A model generated the notes under the pieces. It saw nothing but the letters and a program-made list of their open reading frames with translations. It was not told the DNA's origin and searched no databases. This document shows positions 1 through 5,533 of a stretch of DNA of 7,531 nucleotides, one piece after another. Origin of the DNA: an uncultured Thermoleophilia bacterium (GTDB taxonomy: Bacteria > Actinomycetota > Thermoleophilia > Gaiellales > F1-60-MAGs149); assembly GCA_902806305.1 (NCBI GenBank), contig CADCWC010000189.1:1-7531 (forward strand), in the 5' to 3' direction. Each line of letters begins with the position of its first letter. Position 1 is the first letter of the stretch. A program made the position numbers and the translations under genes.

Positions 1-1440
1 GACGGCGCCCGGATTGCAATTGTCGGGGCCGGCCCTTCGGGGCTGCTCGCCGCGAAGCACGCGCTCGAGGTGGGCTTTGACGTGACGGTGCTCGAGGCGA
101 GTGACGCGCTCGGAGGCCAGTGGGACGCCACGGCGGCTCGTAGCGGCGTCTGGCCCGGCATGTACGCGAATACGAGCCGGGCTATGACCGCGTTTTCCGA
201 CTTCCCGGCGCCGCCGGAGCTGTCGCTGCATCCGGCGGCGGCCCAGGTGCACGCCTACCTCGAGGCCTACGCGCGCGCCTTCGACCTGACGCGCCATATC
301 CGCTTCGGCACGCCCGTCGGTGATGTGCGCCCGGGCTGGACCGTGGATGGCGAGCCGTTCGACGCCGTCGTCGTCGCCTCCGGCCGCTTCGGCAAGCCGC
401 GGATGCCTGCCATCGCCGCCGGCTTTCGCGGCGAGCTGCTCCACGCCTTCGACTATCCCGGCGCCGAGCCGTTCCGTGAGCGCGCCACGCTTGTCTACGG
501 CAACGGCATCAGCGCGCTGGAGATCGCCTCCGATCTCGCCCCGCACACCGCCGTGGTCTCCGCCTACCGTAAACCGCGCTACGTGATCCAGAAGGTCGTC
601 GACGGCGTGTCCTCCGACTGGCAGTGGTACACGCTGTTCGGCGCGGTCGAGCGGCGCGGGCTGTCCGCGGCGGTGTGGAGCCGGCGGCAGCTGGCGCGCA
701 TCTTGCGCGTGGCGGGCAACCCGGCCGACTTCGGCGCGCTCGCGCCGGACCAAGACCTGCGCGTGGCGGGGATCTCGCTCTGCCAAGAGTATCTCGAGCA
801 GGTGCGCGCCGGGAGCATCGCCTGCCGGCCGGCCATTGCCGCGATCGAGGACCACGTGGTCATCTTCACCGACGGCACGACGCAGGCTTTTGAGGCGATC
901 ATCTGCGCCACGGGCTACGAGCTCGATCTGCCCTACCTCAGCCGGGAGGTCCGGGACCTGCTGGAGCCCGACCTGCCGCTCTACAACCGCACCTTCCACC
1001 CCGACCTGCCGGGGCTCGGCGTCGTCGGTCAGTTCCTGCTGCAGGGTCCCTACTTTCCGCTGCTCGAGCTCCAAGCCCGCTGGATCGCCGCGGTGTGGAG
1101 CGGAGCGGTGGCGCTCCCGGGCGAGGCCGCCATGCGCGATGCGATCACCCGGCCACGGCCGGCGCTCGACGCCCACAACGCGCTCGCCCTCACGCTCTCG
1201 GAGGCGCTCGGTGTGGCTCCCGAGCCGACCGACTGGCCAGCGCTGTGCGAGCCGCTGACCTTCGGGCCGATGCTGCCGCCGCGCTACCGGCTCGCGGGAC
1301 CGGGCGCGGCGTCGGACGCGAGCGCCCGGTTCGCGGAGCAACTCGCGGCCTCGCCGCGAACGCCGATCGATCCGCGCGACCTCGAGACGCTGCGCACGCT
1401 GGGGTGGGGGGCCACGGCCGCGATGATCGCGGCCGCCTAG
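1..1440 (+). CDS. Flavin-containing monooxygenase (FMO-like), 5' partial
   Basis: FAD- and NADPH-dependent class B monooxygenase, expected to hydroxylate or oxygenate a small organic substrate in the cytosol. The frame is open from base 1, so the start lies just upstream; 479 residues are visible. In window numbering the FAD Rossmann motif GAGPSG is at residues 9-14, followed by the ribose-binding Glu32 at the end of the second strand and a GGQW turn at 38-41. The segment ANTSRAMTAFSDFP matches the FMO 'N-S-K-x-x-x-x-FSDFP' region. The FMO fingerprint F-x-G-x-x-x-H-x-x-x-Y is complete at 142-152 (FRGELLHAFDY). The NADPH-binding GNGISA is at 167-172, and the C-terminal ATGY motif is at 303-306. 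Nothing is broken in the visible part. The family is clear. The substrate is not: dimethylaniline-type FMOs, Baeyer-Villiger enzymes and N-hydroxylases share these motifs, although the exact FMO fingerprint favours FMO proper. A later GTG at 70 is not the start, because it would remove the FAD motif. Confidence 0.93.
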   Translation, partial: DGARIAIVGAGPSGLLAAKHALEVGFDVTVLEASDALGGQWDATAARSGVWPGMYANTSRAMTAFSDFPAPPELSLHPAAAQVHAYLEAYARAFDLTRHIRFGTPVGDVRPGWTVDGEPFDAVVVASGRFGKPRMPAIAAGFRGELLHAFDYPGAEPFRERATLVYGNGISALEIASDLAPHTAVVSAYRKPRYVIQKVVDGVSSDWQWYTLFGAVERRGLSAAVWSRRQLARILRVAGNPADFGALAPDQDLRVAGISLCQEYLEQVRAGSIACRPAIAAIEDHVVIFTDGTTQAFEAIICATGYELDLPYLSREVRDLLEPDLPLYNRTFHPDLPGLGVVGQFLLQGPYFPLLELQARWIAAVWSGAVALPGEAAMRDAITRPRPALDAHNALALTLSEALGVAPEPTDWPALCEPLTFGPMLPPRYRLAGPGAASDASARFAEQLAASPRTPIDPRDLETLRTLGWGATAAMIAAA

Positions 1441-1726
1441 ATGTAGCGTCCAGGGACGTTGTTGACACGGAGGAGGCCCTCCGATTCGGTGCGGGTTGCT
1501 GAGACCTGTTCCACGAACGGGGTCCGTCTGCCCAAATGCTGACGCCGATGCGCGGCAAGGAGGCGCGCTGAGCGGGCCGCTCCTCGGGGCGCGTCTGACG
1601 GAGGCCGGATCCCGCCACAATGCGAGGTCGGCGCTCATACCTGCGTGCCTCGTCCCGCAGCTTCTCGAGAAGGTCAGTCCGGCCGCTGCCTAGCGCACCG
1701 GACAAGAACAGCACGCCTCCGCCCTG
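1441..1726. other. Gene-free, mosaic intergenic stretch
   Basis: No intact gene is seen on either strand. Plus-strand frames give short Arg/Pro/Ser-rich peptides without recognisable domains and without Shine-Dalgarno sites. The stretch holds a hairpin near its left end, a short GAGCG/CGCTC dyad at about 1570-1582, and on the minus strand a fragment resembling a P-loop ATPase. The minus-strand reading frames meeting the monooxygenase end also look protein-like for ~25 residues in one frame (about 1439-1520), but I cannot assign them. Overall it looks like a rearrangement scar rather than an ordinary intergenic region. Confidence 0.5.
1468..1483 (+). terminator. Terminator-like hairpin after the monooxygenase
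   Basis: Perfect 6-bp stem, CGGAGG (1468-1473) with CCTCCG (1478-1483), around the loop AGGC. It begins 27 bases after the monooxygenase stop codon. A second, tighter dyad, CGTCC/GGACG, lies just before it (about 1447-1458). There is no T-run, so as an intrinsic terminator it would be of the GC-hairpin type often seen in Actinomycetota. Position and symmetry are seen; function is inferred. Confidence 0.4.
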
Positions 1727-1750
1727 GTGCCTGTATGGTACGCGGCGCAC
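1620..1750 (-). pseudogene. Possible remnant of a P-loop ATPase N-terminal domain
   Basis: Read on the minus strand from 1750, the peptide contains a hydrophobic strand followed by a Walker-A-like turn (GVLFLSGALGSGRT), then a helix (DLLEKLRDEARRYE) and a second strand (RPRIVAGS). This is the order expected at the start of a STAND/AAA-type regulator ATPase, where the sequence usually reads G-x-x-G-x-G-K-[ST]. Here the Walker lysine is replaced by Arg. After about position 1620 the frame turns into Arg/Pro/Ser-rich sequence with no domain, although it stays open into the antisense of the monooxygenase. No Shine-Dalgarno site stands out before 1750. I read it as a decayed or truncated fragment. 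A chance resemblance in GC-rich DNA is possible. Confidence 0.33.
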
Positions 1751-2035
1751 CTATCGACGCCATTGTGTAATAGGTTTCCGCTCGACGGCCGCTACCGCAT
1801 GCAGCTCCCGCGCGGCGAGCTCGTGTCCTTCGACGACGACACGAGCGAGCGCCTGGTGCGTCAGTCTTCCTACATGTGGTCGCACGCCTTCGCGCGCTTC
1901 TCCGCCGATTCAGGCGAGATCCTCGGCCGCTACGGCTCGAACCACGTGCACGGCGTGCCGGGCGACTGGACGCGCGACCTGCGCGGGGTCTGTCGGCTGC
2001 TCGACATCGACGTGGACGCCCTCGGCGAGGCCTGA
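1727..2035 (+). pseudogene. Truncated L-fucose/L-arabinose isomerase-type protein (C-terminal remnant)
   Basis: The frame opens after a stop at 1691-1693. It has a GTG at 1727 and an ATG at 1799, neither with a Shine-Dalgarno site. From about 1783 the peptide resembles the C-terminal end of the L-fucose isomerase family: YRMQLPRGELVSFDD, then a W-x-HAFARF block, then GSNHVHGVPGD, then a helix ending in CRLLDIDV. The His at 1943-1945 in 'NHVHGVPGD' corresponds to the third Mn2+ ligand of E. coli FucI (His528); the Glu and Asp ligands would lie in the missing part. Family members are roughly 450-590 residues, and only about 78-85 remain, so no catalytic protein can be made from this copy. The intact C-terminus ends in TGATG with the kinase start, as in working isomerase-kinase operons. 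If it is translated at all, its role now could only be to bring ribosomes to the kinase. Confidence 0.72.
1749..1775. repeat. 6-bp inverted repeat at the isomerase junction
   Basis: ACCTAT (1749-1754) and ATAGGT (1770-1775) are exact inverted copies separated by 15 bases that are unusually AT-rich for this window. The repeat lies between the end of the ATPase-like minus-strand fragment and the first residues that resemble a sugar isomerase. It could be an operator, a weak hairpin or the trace of a recombination or insertion event. Short inverted repeats also occur by chance. Confidence 0.35.
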
Positions 2036-3561
2036 TGGCAGAGCTCCTGCTAGGCATCGACGTCGGCACCGCGTCCTCGAAGGGCGTCGTCTGCAGCCCG
2101 GACGGGACGATCTTGCATACCGCGGTCCGTCCGCACGCCCTCACCCTGCCGCGTCCCGGCTGGGCCGAGCATGACGCCGAGACGGTCTGGTGGCAAGACG
2201 TCGTCGAGCTACTCGGCGAGCTGCTCGCCGCAGCACCGGGCGACTCGATCGCGGCGGTCTGCGTCAGCGGCATCGGCCCGTGCCTCCTCCCCGCGACCGC
2301 AGGGGCGGCTCCGCTCCGGCCGGCGATCCTCTACGGGATCGACACGCGTGCGACGCGCGAGATCGAGGAGCTGACCGAGCGTTACGGCGCCGACGACGTC
2401 CTCCGCCGGTGCGGGTCGCCGCTCACGTCGCAGGCCGTCGGACCGAAGCTCGCGTGGCTCGTCCGGAACGAGCCCGAAGTCTGGGCACGGACGCGGCGGA
2501 TGTACATGGCCTCCTCCTTCGCCGTGGCACGACTGACCGGCGAGTACGTGCTCGACCACCACTCCGCGAGCCAGTGCGACCCGCTCTACGACCTCTCGGC
2601 GCAGAGCTGGAACGAGGCCTGGGCCGAGGAGATCGCGCCGGGTCTCGAGCTTCCACGCCTGGCCTGGCCCTCCGACGTCGTCGGCGGGGTCACCGCCGCG
2701 GCAGCCGCCGAGACGGGCCTTGCGATCGGCACACCGGTCTGCGCCGGGACGATCGACGCGTGGGCCGAGGCGGTCAGCGTCGGCGTGGTTTCAGCGGGCG
2801 ACCTGATGCTGATGTACGGCACGACGATGTTCCTCGTGCTCGTGGCCGACGCGCCGCGGCCTGACCCACGGCTCTGGACGACGGTCGGGGCATTTCCCGG
2901 CACCGCGTCGCTGGCTGCCGGCATGGCGACGTCCGGCGCCGTCACCGACTGGTTTCGCACGCTGGTCGGCGGTCCGCCCTTCGGGGAACTGCTCGCCGCG
3001 GCCTCCGAAGCACCCGCGGGTAGCGAGGGGCTGATTGTATTGCCGTACTTCGCGGGCGAGCGGACGCCGATCTTTGACCCGCAGGCACGCGGCGTCATTT
3101 GTGGGCTGACCCTTCGGCACGGCGTCGGGCACGTCTACCGCGCCATCCTCGAGGGCACCGCCTTTGCGGTCCGCCACCACCTGGACGTCTTCGCCGAGGT
3201 CGGTGCCGACCCGCGCCGGATCGTCGCGGTCGGCGGCGGGACGCAAGGCGACCTGTGGACGCAGATCGTCAGCGACGTGACGGGCGTGCCGCAGGCGGTG
3301 CCCGCCGAGACGGTCGGTGCCGCCTACGGCGACGCCTTTCTGGCCGCGGTAGGCCTCGGGCTGGAGGACCCGGAGGGGACCTGGGCTCGCGCGGACCGCC
3401 TGGTCCAGCCGGACGGCCGGAGCCAGTCGCACTACGACAAACTCTACGGACTGTACCGCGACCTCTACCCGGCCACACGGCATGTTCAGCATTGCCTGGC
3501 AGCTATCGGCATGGCCAGCGCCGAAGCAGCCGCGTCGCCCGCGGCCGATGACGAACCGTGA
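2035..3561 (+). CDS. FGGY-family carbohydrate kinase (xylulokinase/fuculokinase-like)
   Basis: Cytosolic ATP-dependent kinase, 508 residues, the usual length for the family, predicted to phosphorylate a ketose or sugar alcohol. The ASKHA phosphate-1 motif GIDVGTASSKG starts at residue 7 (Asp9). The proposed catalytic base is Asp241 in GTIDAWAE, aligned with Asp233 of E. coli XylB. A phosphate-2-like stretch, DLMLMYGTTMFL, follows. The FGGY signature 2 (G-x-I-x-G-L-x7-H-V-x2-A-I-L-E) is complete from residue 353. The adenosine loop GGGTQGD begins at residue 400 and is followed by GAAYGDAFLAA. The ATG at 2035 is chosen because it starts just before the N-terminal strand, overlaps the isomerase stop (TGATG) and has GGCGAGG a few bases upstream; an in-frame start at 1876 would add 53 unrelated Arg-rich residues. 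The partner isomerase points to a 6-deoxyhexose or pentose pathway. The exact sugar cannot be read from sequence: xylulokinase, fuculokinase and ribulokinase-like members overlap. Confidence 0.93.
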   Translation: MAELLLGIDVGTASSKGVVCSPDGTILHTAVRPHALTLPRPGWAEHDAETVWWQDVVELLGELLAAAPGDSIAAVCVSGIGPCLLPATAGAAPLRPAILYGIDTRATREIEELTERYGADDVLRRCGSPLTSQAVGPKLAWLVRNEPEVWARTRRMYMASSFAVARLTGEYVLDHHSASQCDPLYDLSAQSWNEAWAEEIAPGLELPRLAWPSDVVGGVTAAAAAETGLAIGTPVCAGTIDAWAEAVSVGVVSAGDLMLMYGTTMFLVLVADAPRPDPRLWTTVGAFPGTASLAAGMATSGAVTDWFRTLVGGPPFGELLAAASEAPAGSEGLIVLPYFAGERTPIFDPQARGVICGLTLRHGVGHVYRAILEGTAFAVRHHLDVFAEVGADPRRIVAVGGGTQGDLWTQIVSDVTGVPQAVPAETVGAAYGDAFLAAVGLGLEDPEGTWARADRLVQPDGRSQSHYDKLYGLYRDLYPATRHVQHCLAAIGMASAEAAASPAADDEP

Positions 3562-3566
3562 TGGGC

Positions 3567-3609
3567 CGCCGTAACGATTCGTCGTCCGGAACCGGAAGAT
3601 CGTTCGGCG
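3567..3609 (+). terminator. Strong bulged stem-loop after the kinase
   Basis: Bases 3567-3571 (CGCCG) pair with 3605-3609 (CGGCG). Bases 3573-3578 (AACGAT) pair with 3599-3604 (ATCGTT). Together they give 11 base pairs with a single bulged T at 3572. Inside, TCCG (3585-3588) and CGGA (3593-3596) form a small stem with the loop GAAC. The structure begins 6 bases after the kinase stop, and a short T-rich stretch follows at about 3625-3632. Transcription termination or 3'-end protection is the natural reading, but function is inferred. Confidence 0.48.
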
Positions 3610-3637
3610 TGGGTGGCGTCCTAGTTCTTTGTTCAAC

Positions 3638-3647
3638 GAGCCGGCTC
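3638..3647. repeat. 10-bp perfect palindrome in the convergent intergenic region
   Basis: GAGCCGGCTC is its own reverse complement. It lies in the 277-base gene-free stretch between the kinase and mutase ends, which is visibly less GC-rich than the flanking genes. No coding sequence is seen there: the open frames are short and lack domains and ribosome sites. The palindrome may be a protein site or chance. Confidence 0.3.
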
Positions 3648-3785
3648 ACAGGACCAGGCGTCCGTTGCGGTCACGCGTCGTGGCCCGCATACGCAGTACC
3701 CGCTGTCGGGTCGAGTCTTCCGTTGGCGGTGCTCGCTTGCCCTTTCCATGCGTTGGACTAGCCGGAGGACGACGGCGGGAGAGCA

Positions 3786-3803
3786 GCACCTCGGGTTAGG
3801 TGC
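3786..3803 (-). terminator. Hairpin downstream of the acyl-CoA mutase
   Basis: Perfect 6-bp inverted repeat, GCACCT (3786-3791) and AGGTGC (3798-3803), with a 6-base loop. It lies 35 bases beyond the mutase stop codon on the minus strand. No T-run follows. Together with the larger stem-loop near 3590, it gives each of the two converging genes its own hairpin. Confidence 0.4.
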
Positions 3804-3838
3804 GCTTGGACGCGATCCGTTACGTCGGGCCGGGAGTG

Positions 3839-5473
3839 TTAGAACGTCGGCGTCTCGCGGTACAGCCCGAACGTCGGCTTCAGCGCGTCGCACATCTCGC
3901 CGAGCGTGGCCTCGGCCCGCGCCGCGTCGAGCAGCGCCTTCATGACGTTGCCGCCGCGGTCGGCCACGCGGGCGATCTCGCCCAGCGCCGCGGCGACGGC
4001 GGGATCGTCACGGCGGGCCCGCACCGCGTCCAGCCGGGCGATCTGGCGTCGCTCGACGGCCGGGTCGGCGCGGTGGAGCGCGGGGACGGCCTCGTCCTCG
4101 GCCACGAACGCGTTCACCCCCACGACCACGCGTCGGCCGTCCTCCACCGCGCGCTGGTGCGCGTACGCCGACTCGGCGATCTCGCGGCCGAAGAACCCGG
4201 CCTCGAGGGCGGGGATCACACCGCCGAGGGCGTCGATGCGGCCCATGAGCTCGAGCGCCTCGGCCTCGATGCGGTCGGTCTGCGCCTCGACGAACCAGGA
4301 CCCGCCGAGCGGGTCGGCGGTCGCGGCCACGCCGTGCTCGTAGGCCAGCAGCTGCTGCGTCCGCAACGCCAGCGTCGCGGCCTCCGCGGTCGGGAGCGCC
4401 ATCGCCTCGTCGTAGGCGTTCGTGTGCAGGGACTGCGCCCCGCCGAGGACCGCGGCGAGCGCCTCGACGCCGGTCCGCACGAGGTTCAGGAGCGGCTGCT
4501 GCGCCGTCAGCGAGACGCCGGCCGTCTGGGTGTGGAAGCGCAGCCGGAGCGAGCGCTCGTCACGGGCTCCGAAGCGGTCCCGCAGCGTCCGCGCCCAGAT
4601 GCGCCGCGCCGCCCGATACTTGGCGACCTCCTCGAACAGGTCGAGGTGCGCGTTGAAGAAGAAGGAGAGGCGCGGCGCGAAGCTGTCGACGTGGAGCCCA
4701 CGCCCGACCGCGCCCTCGACGTAGGCCAGGCCGTCCGCGAGCGTGAAGGCGAGCTCCTGCGCGGCCGTGGCGCCCGCCTCCCGGATGTGGTACCCGGAGA
4801 CCGAGACCGGATGGAAGCGCGGCATCCGCTCGGTGCACCACTCGATGGTGTCGAGCACCAGCCCGAAGGCGGGTCGCGGCGGGTAGATCCACTCCTTCTG
4901 GGCGATGTACTCCTTGAGGATGTCGGCCTGGATCGTCCCGCCGAGCCGCTCCGGCGGGATGCCCCGCCGCTCGGCCGCCACGACGTACATGGCGAGCACC
5001 ATCGGCGCGGGCGCGTTGACGGTCATCGACACCGTCACCTCGTCGAGCGGGATGCCGTCGAACAGGTCGGCCACGTCCTGCACCGTGTCCACGGCCACGC
5101 CCTCGCGGCCGACCTCGCCCTCCGAGCGGGCGTCGTCCGAGTCGAGGCCCATCAGCGTGGGCATGTCGAACGCCGTCGAGAGCCCCGTCTGGCCCTCGGC
5201 GAGGAGATGGCGGAAGCGCACGTTCGTCTCGTCGGCCGTGCCGTAGCCCGCGAACATCCGCATCGTCCACAGCCGGCCGCGGTACATGGACGCGTACGGG
5301 CCGCGCGTGAAGGGGAACGCGCCCGGGGCGCCGATGTCCGCCTCGGGGTCGGCGCCCGCGTCATCGGGCCCGTACACGGGCTCGACCGGCACGCCGGAGA
5401 GCGTCTCGCCGGCGGCCCGCCCGGACACGATCCCGGGCCGGGCGTCCGGTCCCGCTCTGCCGACGGTTGCCAT
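3839..5473 (-). CDS. icmA: B12-dependent acyl-CoA mutase large subunit, isobutyryl-CoA mutase-like
   Basis: Catalytic TIM-barrel subunit (544 residues) of a coenzyme B12-dependent acyl-CoA mutase, which moves a CoA-thioester group by a radical rearrangement. Recognisable blocks in order: FTRGPYASMY (55-64), the WTMRMFAG active-site strand (69-76), QTGLSTAFDMPT, SMTVNAPA, GTIQADILKEYIAQKEW (ending at 195), VSVSGYHIREAGA with His229 (His244 of Propionibacterium MCM), RLSFFFNAH, RFHTQTAGVSLTAQQP, QSLHTNAYDEA and DPLGGSWF. The C-terminus stops without the cobalamin domain (no D-x-H-x-x-G), so a separate small subunit of about 130-140 residues must supply B12; it is not in this window. Position 89 of MCM (Tyr) is Phe74 here, and position 207 (Arg, which binds the methylmalonyl carboxylate) is Gln192. 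Phe/Gln is the isobutyryl-CoA mutase pair. The ATG start has TGGAGG 4 bases upstream. Automated annotation would probably call it methylmalonyl-CoA mutase. The family is sure; the substrate is inferred. Confidence 0.93.
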   Translation of the reverse strand: MATVGRAGPDARPGIVSGRAAGETLSGVPVEPVYGPDDAGADPEADIGAPGAFPFTRGPYASMYRGRLWTMRMFAGYGTADETNVRFRHLLAEGQTGLSTAFDMPTLMGLDSDDARSEGEVGREGVAVDTVQDVADLFDGIPLDEVTVSMTVNAPAPMVLAMYVVAAERRGIPPERLGGTIQADILKEYIAQKEWIYPPRPAFGLVLDTIEWCTERMPRFHPVSVSGYHIREAGATAAQELAFTLADGLAYVEGAVGRGLHVDSFAPRLSFFFNAHLDLFEEVAKYRAARRIWARTLRDRFGARDERSLRLRFHTQTAGVSLTAQQPLLNLVRTGVEALAAVLGGAQSLHTNAYDEAMALPTAEAATLALRTQQLLAYEHGVAATADPLGGSWFVEAQTDRIEAEALELMGRIDALGGVIPALEAGFFGREIAESAYAHQRAVEDGRRVVVGVNAFVAEDEAVPALHRADPAVERRQIARLDAVRARRDDPAVAAALGEIARVADRGGNVMKALLDAARAEATLGEMCDALKPTFGLYRETPTF

Positions 5474-5477
5474 CCCG

Positions 5478-5483
5478 CCTCCA
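5478..5483 (-). promoter_or_regulatory. Ribosome binding site of the acyl-CoA mutase
   Basis: Minus-strand TGGAGG, 4 bases before the ATG at 5473. It fixes the mutase start, whose first ~50 residues are poorly conserved and could not settle it alone. Confidence 0.65.
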
Positions 5484-5514
5484 GTCTGCCACGCCGCCGC
5501 GCCCCGGGCCCCTT

Positions 5515-5526
5515 CCGCCCGGGCGG
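5515..5526. repeat. GC palindrome in the esterase-mutase gap
   Basis: CCGCCCGGGCGG is a perfect 12-base palindrome lying 7 bases after the esterase stop, in the 60-base gap before the mutase. A neighbouring run, GCCCCGGGCCCC (5501-5512), is also self-complementary in part. It could act as a weak terminator or attenuator between the two genes, or as a protein site. In DNA this GC-rich, chance is a real alternative. Confidence 0.35.
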
Positions 5527-5533
5527 TCCGGCC

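Noticed and set aside
1876..2034. An earlier in-frame start for the kinase
   Set aside because: The 53 extra residues are Arg-rich with no homology and lie over the isomerase C-terminus. The ATG at 2035 starts right at the kinase fold with TGATG coupling.
3558..3893. Short open frames on both strands in the kinase-mutase gap
   Set aside because: No domains, no ribosome sites, and they overlap hairpins or the mutase end; treated as non-coding.
4862..4864. First idea that Gly204 is the counterpart of MCM Arg207, giving a Phe/Gly pocket
   Set aside because: Counting along Propionibacterium MCM from Tyr89 to His244 puts Arg207 in 'VRNTY', which aligns with Gln192 here. Gly204 aligns near position 219, so the pocket pair is Phe/Gln.
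3839..5473. Plain annotation as methylmalonyl-CoA mutase
   Set aside because: Both carboxylate-reading residues are replaced, so the family name holds but the substrate name is unlikely.
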